Below, in pieces: positions 1 through 8,178 of a DNA stretch of 64,000 bases. The position numbers and the translations under genes are program-made. Position 1 is the stretch's first letter; every line of letters starts with the position of its first letter. Origin of the DNA: an uncultured Gemmiger sp. (lineage in GTDB: Bacteria > Bacillota > Clostridia > Oscillospirales > Ruminococcaceae); assembly GCA_944388175.1 (NCBI GenBank), contig CALXHR010000001.1, positions 124,001 to 188,000 of the forward strand, given 5' to 3'. The notes below the pieces were generated by a model, which was given only the letters and a program-made list of their open reading frames with translations, was not told where the DNA came from and made no database searches.

Positions 1-1
1 G

Positions 2-82
2 CAGAACATTTTGGCGTATTCCATCGCCATCCGCGGCGAGCGCCACACCTACCACCGCATGGCGCAGTCCATCAACCGCTGA
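2..82 (+). CDS. C-terminal end of an unidentified protein (partial)
   Basis: Only the last 26 codons of this plus-strand reading frame lie in the window; it ends with TGA at 80-82. The tail ends in ...HRMAQSINR and is basic. It is followed 13 bp later by a stem-loop terminator, which supports it being the real end of a gene. Too little is visible to name a family. Confidence 0.55.
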   Translation, partial: QNILAYSIAIRGERHTYHRMAQSINR

Positions 83-95
83 AGCTGACACAAAA

Positions 96-122
96 CCCCC
101 ACTGCCTTTTGCGCAGTGGGGG
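96..122. terminator. Intrinsic terminator between convergent genes
   Basis: A perfect 10-bp stem (CCCCCACTGC at 96-105, GCAGTGGGGG at 113-122) with a 7-nt loop. Read on the minus strand it is followed by TTTTG, so it best serves the mgl operon; it may also stop the plus-strand gene ending at 82. Confidence 0.8.
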
Positions 123-128
123 TGATGC

Positions 129-776
129 TTATTTCCAGGTGGCAGTGAGCACGTGCTCGCCGGTCATGGAAACGGTGGTGTCGGCCGTGATGGTCTGGCC
201 GCTGTAAACCCAGCCGGCAAACGTTGCGCCCTCTTTTTCGGGGGTGGGCAGCGTGCCGTAGGGTTGGCCGTACGTCACGGTAAGGGGGGCGATCTCGGTC
301 TGGCCGTCCACCGTGCCGCCGTCCAGGTCAAACCGGACGGGGAAGGAAGCGGGCTCCCAAACGGCGTACAGGGTGAAGTCCCCCTGCACGGCAAAGGTAT
401 CGAAATCCCAGAACTCGACGTCGGGGTCCTGCGAGGCTTTCCAGCCGGCCAGCACATAGCCGGGGCGCTGGGGCGCCGCCGGTTCGGTGGCATACTCGTC
501 GTGCAGCACGCGCTGCGACGGGACGGTCAAATCGTCGACGCCGGTGTCAAAGGTGATCGTAAAGCCGTTGTGTGTTGCGCCCCAGATGGTCAGCAGCACG
601 GCGGCTACGATCATCGTACCGATGACCGCGTCCAGAATGCGGATCGGCACATCCTTGCTGCCGTAGATGCCGCGGCCGAACCACCGCTTTTTGACCATGG
701 GGTTCTCGGTGGAAGCGGCGGCCGGTTCCGGCGGCGCGGCAGGGGAAAGGTCGTTGTTTTTTGGTGTTTCGCTCAT
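129..776 (-). CDS. Membrane protein with two InlB-type (Listeria-Bacteroides) repeats, last gene of the mgl operon
   Basis: 215 residues. Residues 1-40 are a polar N-terminus, about 45-67 form one hydrophobic segment (ILDAVIGTMIVAAVLLTIWG), and the rest contains two repeats of the InlB B-repeat / Flg_new type: each has the 'GY..AGWK' or 'GATFAGW' core and ends in a 'LYAVW' or 'LTATW' strand. The protein should be anchored with the repeats outside. It begins 7 bp after the stop of mglC, so it is co-transcribed with the sugar transporter. InlB repeats are usually found in secreted adhesins; here the association with an ABC permease is odd. A role as a transporter accessory or surface sugar-presenting protein is only inference. 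Confidence 0.75.
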   Translation of the reverse strand: MSETPKNNDLSPAAPPEPAAASTENPMVKKRWFGRGIYGSKDVPIRILDAVIGTMIVAAVLLTIWGATHNGFTITFDTGVDDLTVPSQRVLHDEYATEPAAPQRPGYVLAGWKASQDPDVEFWDFDTFAVQGDFTLYAVWEPASFPVRFDLDGGTVDGQTEIAPLTVTYGQPYGTLPTPEKEGATFAGWVYSGQTITADTTVSMTGEHVLTATWK

Positions 777-783
777 GGTAAAC

Positions 784-1869
784 TTATTTCTTGACGAGGT
801 ACTTGCGCATATCGATCGAGCAGGCGATCAGGATGATCAGGCCCTTGATGATGTACTGGGTGTTGCCGCTGATGGACAGCATGTTCAGCGCGACGAAGAT
901 GATGCGCAGCAGGAAAACGCCGAGCACGATGCCGCTGATCTTGCCGGTGCCACCGACGAAGGAAACGCCGCCGATGACGCAGGCCGCAATGGCGTCGGAC
1001 TCATAGTTCAAACCGGTGTTCGCCGTGTTGGAAGCAATACGCGCGGACTCGATGAAACCTTCGATGCCGTACATGCAGCCGGCCAGCGTGTGGACGAGCA
1101 TGGTCGTCATAAAGACGTTGACGCCGGAGACGTTAGCGGCTTCGGGGTTGGAGCCGACGGCGAACATGTTCTTGCCAAAGGTGGTCTTGTTCCAGATGAA
1201 CCACATGACCACGACCAGGATCAGCGCGTAAAGCACGTACCAGGGCACCGCCACGCTGTTGCCACTGGCGGTCGGGATGCTGAACATCGTACCGGTGATG
1301 AAGTTGCGGTAGGTATCGCTCAAACCGGAGAGCGGCTGGCCGTTGTTGCCGTTGAGCATGTAGAACTCAAGCAGGATACCGTACACAATCAGCTGGGTCG
1401 CCAGCGTGACGATGAACGGGTGCAGGCTGAATTTGGCAACGAAGAAGCCGTTGACCAGACCGACAAGGCCGCCGACGAGGATGACCATCAGAACGACCAC
1501 GGGGATGGGCATTTCCGGCAGGGTGTCGAACATCTTGTTGGCCCAGTCGGTGGCCTGCAGCATCGCGGCGGAGAGCGCAGCGGTCAAGCCGACGACACGG
1601 CCGGCCGAAAGGTCGGTACCGGTCAGGACGATACAGCCGCCGATGCCCAGCGCAATGGGCAGCGAGGAAGCCGCCAGGCTGATGATGTTGATGAGCGAAC
1701 TCATGGTCAGGAAGTTCGCGTTGCGGGTGGAGGTGAAAATGACAAAGATGATGAGCAGAATGTAGATGGCGTTGTTGAGCAGCACGTCAATGACTTTGCT
1801 GCGTTTATCCTTGGCGTTCATCGCCTGGAATTCCGCCCAGCCGTGTTTCATGTTGGCAATGACGTTCAT
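784..1869 (-). CDS. mglC: Galactose/methyl galactoside ABC transporter permease MglC
   Basis: 361 residues, a little longer than the Escherichia coli protein (336). Belongs to the BPD_transp_2 family of sugar permeases: many hydrophobic helices, with the family's conserved LTGGxDLS-like signature seen as 'LTGTDLSAGRVVGL' and the cytoplasmic loop 'AVGSNPEAANVSGVN' that contacts the ATPase. Lies 13 bp downstream of mglA and upstream of the InlB-repeat protein in one minus-strand operon. It forms the membrane channel for sugar delivered by MglB. Ribose-type permeases are close relatives, so the exact sugar is inferred from the whole operon. Confidence 0.9.
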   Translation of the reverse strand: MNVIANMKHGWAEFQAMNAKDKRSKVIDVLLNNAIYILLIIFVIFTSTRNANFLTMSSLINIISLAASSLPIALGIGGCIVLTGTDLSAGRVVGLTAALSAAMLQATDWANKMFDTLPEMPIPVVVLMVILVGGLVGLVNGFFVAKFSLHPFIVTLATQLIVYGILLEFYMLNGNNGQPLSGLSDTYRNFITGTMFSIPTASGNSVAVPWYVLYALILVVVMWFIWNKTTFGKNMFAVGSNPEAANVSGVNVFMTTMLVHTLAGCMYGIEGFIESARIASNTANTGLNYESDAIAACVIGGVSFVGGTGKISGIVLGVFLLRIIFVALNMLSISGNTQYIIKGLIILIACSIDMRKYLVKK

Positions 1870-1882
1870 GGTAGATCCTCCC

Positions 1883-3382
1883 TTATACGTATTTGGCGGC
1901 CAACGTCATGATCTCTTCCTGCGTGGTGGTCTTGGCGTCCACCTCGCCGGCCAGGCGGCCACCGGACATGACCAGGATACGGTCACAGACGCCCAGCAGT
2001 TCCGGCATTTCGGAAGAGACCATCAGGATGGTCTTGCCGCGGTTTGCCAGGTCGATGATCAGCTGGTAGATCTCATATTTGGCGCCGACGTCGATACCGC
2101 GGGTCGGCTCGTCGAGCAGCAGCACATCGGGCTTCGTCAGCAGCCAGCGGCCCAGGATGACCTTTTGCTGGTTACCGCCGGACAAGCTGCGGATTTTAGT
2201 CTCCTGCGTGGGGGTCTTGATCCGCATCGAGTCGATGGACCACTGCGTATCTTTTTTCATGCTGGCGTTGCTCAGCATGATGCCGCCTTTGAGGTGGTTC
2301 TTCAGGCTGGAGATGACGGTGTTCTCGCGGATGTTCAGGATGCCGAAGATACCGGTCGCGCGGCGTTCCTCGGTCAGCAGGGCAAAGCCGTTCTTGATGC
2401 TCTCGCGGGAGTTGCGGTTACGGCAGACTTTGCCGTCCAGCTTGATGGTGCCCTCTTTGCGGGTGGCGACGCCGAAAATATTTTCCAGCGTCTCGGTACG
2501 GCCGGAACCGTCCAAGCCGGCCAGGCCGAGAATCTCGCCGCGGCGGGCGTTGAAGGAGACATCCTTGAGCAGCGAATACTTAGCCGTCAGGTGCTCGACT
2601 TCCAAGTACACATCGCCGGGGGTGTTGGTCTTGGGCGGGAACTGGTTGCCCAGTTCGCGGCCGACCATCAGCTTGATGATCGTCGGCATGTCGAGTTCTT
2701 TTGCCGGTCTGGTGGCGACCCAGGTGCCGTCACGCATGACGGTGATATCGTCACTGATGCGCAGAATCTCGGCCATCTTGTGGCTGATGTAGATGATGCC
2801 GACGCCGCGGTCGCGCAGCATGTTGATGATGCGGAACAGATGCTCGACCTCTTCCTCCGTCAGGGAGGAGGTGGGTTCGTCAAAGACGATGACTTTGGAG
2901 TTGTACGAGACGGCTTTGGCAATCTCCACCATCTGCCGCTGCGAGACCGGCAGCGTGCTCATGATGCGGCGGGGATCAACGTCGATCTCCAGTTCCTTAA
3001 AGACGCGCATCGTCTCGTCGTACATTTTGCGCTCGTCGACCATGACGCCGCCGATCATCGGGTAACGCCCAAGCCAGAGGTTGTCCATAACGCTGCGCTT
3101 GAGCGCCTGGTTCAACTCCTGATGCACCATGGCCACGCCGTTTTCCAGCGCTTCCTTACTGCTTTTAAAGCTGACCTCGCGCCCTTCCAGCTGGATGGAG
3201 CCTTCGTCCTTGGAGTAGATGCCGAACAAGCACTTCATCAGCGTAGACTTGCCGGCACCGTTTTCGCCCATCAGGGCGTGGACGGTCCCCTTGCGGACGG
3301 TGAGCGAGACATGGTCCAGCGCTTTGACGCCGGGGAAGGATTTCGAGATGTCTGTCATTTGCAGCAAGATCTCTTCACCCAT
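1883..3382 (-). CDS. mglA: Galactose/methyl galactoside ABC transporter ATP-binding protein MglA
   Basis: 499 residues with two fused ABC domains, as in all sugar-type (CUT2) ATPases. First half: Walker [11 protein letters not shown]-loop and '[14 protein letters not shown]' signature, Walker B '[11 protein letters not shown]'. Second half: degenerate Walker A 'GLDGSGRTE', strong signature '[15 protein letters not shown]', Walker B '[11 protein letters not shown]'. This asymmetric pattern is normal for MglA/RbsA/XylG. A GGAGG site sits 8-9 bp before the ATG. Separated from mglB by a strong stem-loop, which probably lowers its expression relative to the binding protein. Confidence 0.93.
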   Translation of the reverse strand: MGEEILLQMTDISKSFPGVKALDHVSLTVRKGTVHALMGENGAGKSTLMKCLFGIYSKDEGSIQLEGREVSFKSSKEALENGVAMVHQELNQALKRSVMDNLWLGRYPMIGGVMVDERKMYDETMRVFKELEIDVDPRRIMSTLPVSQRQMVEIAKAVSYNSKVIVFDEPTSSLTEEEVEHLFRIINMLRDRGVGIIYISHKMAEILRISDDITVMRDGTWVATRPAKELDMPTIIKLMVGRELGNQFPPKTNTPGDVYLEVEHLTAKYSLLKDVSFNARRGEILGLAGLDGSGRTETLENIFGVATRKEGTIKLDGKVCRNRNSRESIKNGFALLTEERRATGIFGILNIRENTVISSLKNHLKGGIMLSNASMKKDTQWSIDSMRIKTPTQETKIRSLSGGNQQKVILGRWLLTKPDVLLLDEPTRGIDVGAKYEIYQLIIDLANRGKTILMVSSEMPELLGVCDRILVMSGGRLAGEVDAKTTTQEEIMTLAAKYV

Positions 3383-3410
3383 GCAGAGCCCTCCTTTTCT
3401 TTACAAAATA

Positions 3411-3445
3411 GGGGGCGGCTGCTGCGCAAGTCAACAGCCGCCCCC
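3411..3445 (-). terminator. Stem-loop between mglB and mglA (attenuating terminator)
   Basis: Perfect 11-bp inverted repeat GGGGGCGGCTG (3411-3421) and CAGCCGCCCCC (3435-3445) with a 13-nt loop. On the minus strand the stem is followed by TATTTTGT, a weak U-run. The position between a binding protein gene and its ATPase gene fits partial termination or mRNA stabilisation that keeps binding protein in excess. Confidence 0.75.
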
Positions 3446-3480
3446 TTTGTTACGATGTACGGATATGGAGCGATTCGGTT

Positions 3481-4668
3481 TTATTCGCCGGTGTACTCCT
3501 GATACGGGATGAAGATCTTGTTGTCGAGGCTGTTGGCGGTATCCTTGGTGTAGGAATCGGTGCCGGCCAGCAGGTCCTCGCCGTTGGCAACGTTCTGCGC
3601 CAGCAGGGCGATGCACTCGGCCATACCTTCAGCGTCCTGTTTGATGGTGCCGGTCATGTAGCCGGAAGCGATCAGCTGCTTGGCAGAGTCGGTAGCGTCA
3701 ACGCCGAAGACGGGGATGGTGGTGGTGCCTTCGCCGTTGTTGTAGCCGGCAGCCTGCAGGGCGGTGATGCAACCCTCAGCCATGTTGTCGTTGTTGCAGA
3801 TGATCAGCTCGATCATGTTGTTGTTGGCGGTGCTGTACTGGCTCAGGTTGGTCTGCATGTATTCCATGGCAGCCTGGGCGCTCCAGGCACCGGTCATATC
3901 CAGCTGGTACTTGTCGGCGTTGGAAGAGTCGAAGTAGACGAGCTCGGGCTTGCCGGCTTCGGTCAGGACGGCGTTGGCGTCCTCAACACCGTACTGGGTG
4001 CGGTAGATGGCCTCGACGTTGGAAGCGTCGCCCATGAACATCGCGTAGGAGATCTGGCCGTCGCCGTTGAGGTCGACCGCGTCATAGTTCTCCAGCAGGT
4101 AGTTGCCGATCATGGCGCCCTGCATGTGGCCGGCTTCGGGGGCATCGGTGCCGACGAAGGCGATGTTCTCACGCGCGCCCAGCACAGCGCCGGCGTTGTC
4201 GTCCTCTTCAACCGCACGGTTGAAGAAGATGACGGGGATGCCGGCGGCCTCGGCCTTGTCGCAGATCGAGTTGGCGACGTCAGAGGAACCGGAAGTGACC
4301 TGGTTGACGATCAGCAGGTCGGTGCCGTTGGAGATCGCGGTGTCGATGTACTCGTTCTGGGTGGTCTGGCTGTTGTTGGAGTCATAGTCGGTGAAGTTGA
4401 TGCCGGCCGCAGTCAGGTCCTCGTCCAGGGCGGTACGCACGCTGGAGATGTAGGTGTCGGAATAGGCGTAGTACAGAACCGTAGCGTTGAAATCGCCGGT
4501 AGCGGCAGCAGCTTCGTCGCCGGTGGTTTCTTCAGCGGCAGCGGACTCTGCGGTATCGGTGGAGGCGCTCTCCGTAGAGGTAGCAGCGGACTCACTGGTG
4601 GTGCCGCCGCAGGCAGCCAGGCTCAAAGCCATCGCGGCCGCCATGCCCAATGCAAGTGCTTTTCTCAT
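3481..4668 (-). CDS. mglB: Galactose-binding lipoprotein of the mgl ABC transporter
   Basis: 395 residues. Signal peptide with lipobox LSLAAC (Cys about residue 20), then a Ser/Thr/Ala/Glu-rich linker to about residue 60, then a periplasmic-binding-protein type 1 fold: 'VLYYAYSDTYISSVRTALDEDL', 'LLIVNQVTSG', 'IPVIFFNRAVEED' and 'IPVFGVDATDSAKQLI' all match the galactose/ribose binding family. The calcium loop seen in MglB is suggested by 'DLNGDGQISY' near residue 195. Anchored outside the membrane, it captures sugar for MglA/MglC. Good AAGGAG site before ATG; first gene of the operon. Confidence 0.93.
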   Translation of the reverse strand: MRKALALGMAAAMALSLAACGGTTSESAATSTESASTDTAESAAAEETTGDEAAAATGDFNATVLYYAYSDTYISSVRTALDEDLTAAGINFTDYDSNNSQTTQNEYIDTAISNGTDLLIVNQVTSGSSDVANSICDKAEAAGIPVIFFNRAVEEDDNAGAVLGARENIAFVGTDAPEAGHMQGAMIGNYLLENYDAVDLNGDGQISYAMFMGDASNVEAIYRTQYGVEDANAVLTEAGKPELVYFDSSNADKYQLDMTGAWSAQAAMEYMQTNLSQYSTANNNMIELIICNNDNMAEGCITALQAAGYNNGEGTTTIPVFGVDATDSAKQLIASGYMTGTIKQDAEGMAECIALLAQNVANGEDLLAGTDSYTKDTANSLDNKIFIPYQEYTGE

Positions 4669-5113
4669 AGTTTTTCTCCTTTGCTTTACGGTTTAGTGGG
4701 CGCACATCGGTGCCCACCTGACACTATTAATAGTAAAAGAAAAATGCTTCAAAAACAAGGGGAAATTTTACCGAAACTGGTGTGAAAAAATTATCCATTT
4801 GGAACAACATGCAAAAAACTTTGCGTCGCATATTGTGCACCATGCACAAAAACATTGACAAAATTGTATGCTTCGACGAAATAGCAAGCCCGTTTTATGG
4901 CGCGTCGCGGGCATTCTTTTCAGAAAAATCAAAAAGCGTCCGCCGCACACGCAACAGTGCAGGGGAGGGGACTTTCGCCATGCCTTGCGGTGATTTTTTT
5001 GAGTTTTGATGCCGCAAAACGACCTGTAAAGTAAAATTGCATTACACCGCGTCGAAAGGGCGCTGCGCGCCGTCCGCGAAGCCCAGTAGCGTGAGAAGAC
5101 AAACAGGGTAGCG
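4669..5113. other. Intergenic region upstream of mgl, no convincing gene
   Basis: Apart from the mgl promoter and the palindrome at 4833-4849, nothing protein-coding is convincing here. Base composition is clearly AT-richer than the flanking operons, marking the start of a compositionally distinct stretch that runs to about 7.1 kb. Open frames on either strand lack ribosome sites and recognisable motifs. Confidence 0.5.
4696..4758 (-). promoter_or_regulatory. mgl operon promoter and 5' leader hairpin
   Basis: On the minus strand TTGTTT (4753-4758), a 17-bp spacer and TACTAT (4730-4735) form a good sigma-A promoter. The -10 lies in the palindrome ACTATTAATAGT (4723-4734). Just downstream, GTGGGC (4696-4701) and GCCCAC (4712-4717) can form a hairpin in the leader or an operator. 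A further inverted repeat, TTGTGCA-CCA-TGCACAA (4833-4849), lies about 75 bp upstream of the -35 and is a possible activator or repressor site. Confidence 0.6.
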
Positions 5114-5389
5114 GTGAAAAGGCAGCCCTCTATCTGCACCTGCAACGAACGGAACCGCATGGTGTCCAGCAGCATTGCCAAAGCCAAAGAGTTGACCAAT
5201 TCTACCTGCGATTCTTTGGGGATTTTGGCACTTGAAACGGTCGGGAACAAGAGTGTAGACTATGTGTACAACGAGTTGAAAGCATACGTATGGTCGATCA
5301 TGACACGATTTTTCTGGAATGCAGTATATTGCAGCACAGATGCGGCCGGGAGGTTGGTATATGAATATCTTATTCCATACGATTTGTGA
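5114..5389 (+). CDS. Possible small unidentified ORF (GTG start)
   Basis: 91 codons from a GTG preceded by a weak AGGG. The sequence is Ser/Asn/Lys-rich with no motif I recognise, and its end overlaps the next gene by 29 bp. It could be a decayed remnant or not a gene at all. Reported because it is the only plausible reading of this 250-bp stretch. Confidence 0.2.
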   Translation: MKRQPSICTCNERNRMVSSSIAKAKELTNSTCDSLGILALETVGNKSVDYVYNELKAYVWSIMTRFFWNAVYCSTDAAGRLVYEYLIPYDL

Positions 5390-6329
5390 GAGGGGCCGCA
5401 GGATCATGGCGCCTCTTAAAGTGCTATTTATATTCGGTTGGATCGTCCTGTCGTTCATTCTACTGCAAATCGGGATCACGAATTCCCATAGGATGGGGGA
5501 AAGCGAGCAGCAGGCCGTCACAGCGCTGGAAAAGCTCGTCATCGGGATCAGGGAGGACGGCACGGTCCGGCTGGTCACGGCCACTCTTGGCAACCAAGTT
5601 CGCTCTGTTGATCGGTATCCATTAGAGAGTGGTGTAACCGACCTGCCGGATTCATTACCGGTAACGGAGCAAACCCGGATACGGTATCCCTGGGCCGTTG
5701 CGGTCAGTCAGGGTAAGCTCTTTGTCTTTGATTTGCGGTCGATCGTTGCGGAAAACACACCTTGTCAAGCGGTCTGCGATCGTCAAAAACTGTATATTGC
5801 CTATGTGGATGGAGAAACCGCCTCGATCGCCATCGTGGATTTCTCGGATGGCATCCCTCCAGTACAGATTGAAAAGGGATTTCCAAAGCAAATTGCAGAA
5901 TTGCCATACAAGTTTGCTGTGACATCGGACGGCATACACTATCTTCAGGCAAGGCGCAAGGACGAAGATCGATACCCCATACAATGCTTGACCGATCATG
6001 GCGTGACGATAGAAAATGTGCCGTACATTTTTACTGGAAATGGCAGACTGTATGCAGCTGCATTTACTGGCCTAATGATGAAAGAGCAATCAGCGTTCGT
6101 AAAGTTGGTTCCATGGAGTAGATTGCGGGAGGTCAATTGGTACTTTTCATCGGTAGAACCAAGTGTGCAATTCATCAATGATCGGTATCTTTACTTCAAG
6201 TGTTCAACAGAATTGCCGGTTTGCCGCACGATATCTTATTACGTGGTCGTCGACACAAAAAACTGTACGTGGTGTACCATAGATTACGGTAATCCTAGGA
6301 GTGATTTATATGATAAGTTGTATAATTGA
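5361..6329 (+). CDS. Unidentified single-pass membrane protein
   Basis: 322 residues from the ATG at 5361, chosen because GGGAGG (5348-5353) lies 7 bp before it. About residues 16-37 are hydrophobic (MAPLKVLFIFGWIVLSFILL) and form a signal anchor; the remaining 285 residues are extracellular and rich in short beta-type segments (YIAYVDG, IAIVDFSDG, YLQARRKDEDRYPIQ), resembling a beta-propeller-like fold, although I cannot name a family. Followed by an intrinsic terminator at 6371-6416, so it is probably a single-gene unit. It lies in AT-richer DNA unlike the neighbouring operons, suggesting a different origin. Confidence 0.6.
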   Translation: MNILFHTICERGRRIMAPLKVLFIFGWIVLSFILLQIGITNSHRMGESEQQAVTALEKLVIGIREDGTVRLVTATLGNQVRSVDRYPLESGVTDLPDSLPVTEQTRIRYPWAVAVSQGKLFVFDLRSIVAENTPCQAVCDRQKLYIAYVDGETASIAIVDFSDGIPPVQIEKGFPKQIAELPYKFAVTSDGIHYLQARRKDEDRYPIQCLTDHGVTIENVPYIFTGNGRLYAAAFTGLMMKEQSAFVKLVPWSRLREVNWYFSSVEPSVQFINDRYLYFKCSTELPVCRTISYYVVVDTKNCTWCTIDYGNPRSDLYDKLYN

Positions 6330-6370
6330 TCGCTGGAGAGTAGCCTACAGTAAAGTCAATCCATGATATA

Positions 6371-6416
6371 AGACAGGGCTCACAAGAATGATTCGGAGCC
6401 CTGTCTTGTTTTGTAA
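6371..6416 (+). terminator. Intrinsic terminator after the unidentified membrane protein
   Basis: Stem AGACAGGGCTC (6371-6381) pairs with GAGCCCTGTCT (6396-6406), loop of 14 nt, followed by TGTTTTGT. Confidence 0.85.
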
Positions 6417-7010
6417 AACAATATATTTAAGCATTTCACTACACGGATTTACGATCGATACCTGCAACCGGGCCCCGGCAGGATAATTGGCCCCCTTGCT
6501 TCTCGGGGGATAGCGCACAGCGGCGAGTGTCCGGGGCTATGTATTAGCCACAACAAACTTGCCGAGTACATGAATTGGCACATATGAATGGCATGCGAAA
6601 GGATTGGTTGAAGAAGCCTATGTAAAAACACTGGCCGAATCAAGCAAAGCAAACGCGGCTGACGCGCAAGAAGAAACCGCACGGCTGTACGGCTGGTGCA
6701 CAAAAGCAGCGCGCACACAGGCTTGCAAATAGTCAAAACAAAGCGGTCGAATACCGGATCATCACAGCGCCGCCAGATACAGCCGCGCGGCGCAAGATAT
6801 CCAGCCCAGGAGAGGGATGTTTTGCGAAAGGCATAATTTCGCTAAATGTAAATTTAGCGAAATATAGGGGAGCGATTTACGAAGGAACAACCCTGTGGAA
6901 AACCCTCCATTGACGTGAAAAACCGCTTTGCATGATTATGCAGCGGTATACAAGGCGTGTACAAATTGTATTTTGCATTTGCAGTCTAATCTTTATAGGT
7001 TTGTGAAAAA
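6417..7010. other. Gene-poor interval with decayed coding fragments and a 28-bp palindrome
   Basis: No intact gene. A reading frame from about 6414 to 6586 without a start codon and another from about 6580 to 6733 in a shifted frame (..GLVEEAYVKTLAESS..ARLYGW..) look like pieces of one frameshifted, decayed gene. The rest contains the inverted repeat at 6836-6863, described separately, and the promoter region of the recombinase. Confidence 0.35.
6836..6863. repeat. 28-bp perfect inverted repeat with Xer-site geometry
   Basis: ATTTCGCTAAA (6836-6846), 6-bp centre TGTAAA, TTTAGCGAAAT (6853-6863). The two 11-bp arms are exact reverse complements. The 11-6-11 layout and a TGTAAA centre resemble chromosomal dif sites (Escherichia coli centre TGTATA, right arm TTATGTTAAAT). 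It lies about 250 bp upstream of a tyrosine recombinase gene. It could instead be an operator for a dimeric repressor. Confidence 0.55.
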
Positions 7011-7040
7011 TTGACATACGACCACCCGGCGTGCTTTAAT
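7011..7040 (+). promoter_or_regulatory. Promoter of the tyrosine recombinase gene
   Basis: TTGACA (7011-7016), 18-bp spacer, TTTAAT (7035-7040). The transcript then contains a hairpin, GCGCCTG (7061-7067) with CAGGCGC (7076-7082), between the promoter and the ribosome site. Confidence 0.65.
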
Positions 7041-7113
7041 AAATAAGGATAAAGGAAAACGCGCCTGCATTGACACAGGCGCGCGAAACGGACCACTTTT
7101 TGAGGTGTTCATT

Positions 7114-8178
7114 TTGAGCAGTTATATTGATGTAGTCAACCCGGAGCGGCACGCCCCCTACCTGGATATCCCTGACGACGTCGTCGAGTATCTCCACTAC
7201 CTGGATTTTGTCAAGCTGCGTTCCCCGCGTACCGTCAACGGCTATTACCTGGACCTGCGCAGTTTTTTCCGCTTTATGATGGTCCAATGGCATCGCGCCC
7301 AGGACGATACGCCGCCGGAACAGATCGACCTTACCAAAATCACAACGCGGGATATCGCGGGCATCTCCAAACGGGATATTTTTGCCTTTTTGGACCATGC
7401 GCGCAGCGCCAGCAACGGCCCCAAAGCGCGGGCGCGCAAGCTCAGCGCGTTAAAGGGCTTTTTTGGGTATCTGTGCACGCAGGTCAACAAAATCCCGCAA
7501 AACCCAACGGAAAACGTAACGCTGGGCACACCGAAAAATGCCTTGCCCAAATACCTGACGGTCTCGGAAAGCCTGGATTTGTTAAATAATATACAAAGTA
7601 ACTTCTACGAGCGCGATTTCTGCATCATAACGCTGTTTTTAAACTGCGGCATGCGCCTGGCGGAGCTGGTGAGCATCAATATGCGCGATTTCCGCGACGA
7701 TACCATCCGCATCACCGGCAAAGGCGGCAAAGAACGGCTCGTCTACCTCAACGACGCCTGCAAGCAGGCGCTGGACCCCTACTGCAAAGCCCGTGCGGCG
7801 CTGCCCCATTTGCAGGACCGCGACGCGCTGTTTGTCTCGAAGTCCGGCAAGCGATTGACCGCCCGCCGTGTAGAACAGATCGTGGAACGATGCCTGCAAA
7901 GCGCCGGGTTGAGCGAGCGCGGGTTTTCGCCCCACAAACTGCGCCACACCGCCGCCACGCTGATGTACCAGGGCGGCGTCGATATGCTGGCACTCAAAGA
8001 GATTCTGGGGCACGAGAATGTTTCGACCACGCAAATCTACACCCATATCAACCAGCAGCAGCTGCGCGACGCGGTGCAGGCCTCCCCTCTTGCCGGGCAG
8101 AAGTTTATTGCGCAAAAGCCATCATCCGCCCAAGCGGGCAGCGAAAGCCCCGAGGGCGCTGAAGACGACACTGAATAA
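7114..8178 (+). CDS. Tyrosine recombinase, XerC/XerD family
   Basis: 354 residues from a TTG start at 7114, 8 bp after a GAGG site. N-terminal SAM-like core-binding domain (about 15-125, 'LRSPRTVNGYYLDLRSFF') and C-terminal catalytic domain with all expected residues: Arg in 'NCGMRLAELVSI', Lys in the beta-hairpin 'GKGGKERLVY', H-x-x-R in 'HKLRHTAATLM', His in 'LGHENVSTT' and nucleophile Tyr in 'QIYTHI'. Length is larger than XerC/D (about 300) because of a long N-terminus and an acidic C-terminal tail. Either the chromosome-dimer resolvase or a mobile-element relative; the stand-alone setting fits the first. Its 3' end overlaps the convergent SpoIIM-like gene by 57 bp. Confidence 0.85.
   Translation: MSSYIDVVNPERHAPYLDIPDDVVEYLHYLDFVKLRSPRTVNGYYLDLRSFFRFMMVQWHRAQDDTPPEQIDLTKITTRDIAGISKRDIFAFLDHARSASNGPKARARKLSALKGFFGYLCTQVNKIPQNPTENVTLGTPKNALPKYLTVSESLDLLNNIQSNFYERDFCIITLFLNCGMRLAELVSINMRDFRDDTIRITGKGGKERLVYLNDACKQALDPYCKARAALPHLQDRDALFVSKSGKRLTARRVEQIVERCLQSAGLSERGFSPHKLRHTAATLMYQGGVDMLALKEILGHENVSTTQIYTHINQQQLRDAVQASPLAGQKFIAQKPSSAQAGSESPEGAEDDTE

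Noticed and set aside
784-4668. Ribose (Rbs) instead of galactose transporter
   Set aside because: The families are close, but the gene order B-A-C, a calcium-loop-like motif in the binding protein and permease similarity favour Mgl. The sugar itself remains unproven.
4768-5250. 160-codon minus-strand ORF upstream of mglB
   Set aside because: It runs through the mgl promoter and palindromes, has no ribosome site and shows no recognisable domain.
6449-6736. 95-codon minus-strand ORF in the gene-poor interval
   Set aside because: No ribosome site, no motif, and Cys/Leu/His-rich composition; the plus strand shows decayed coding fragments in the same place.
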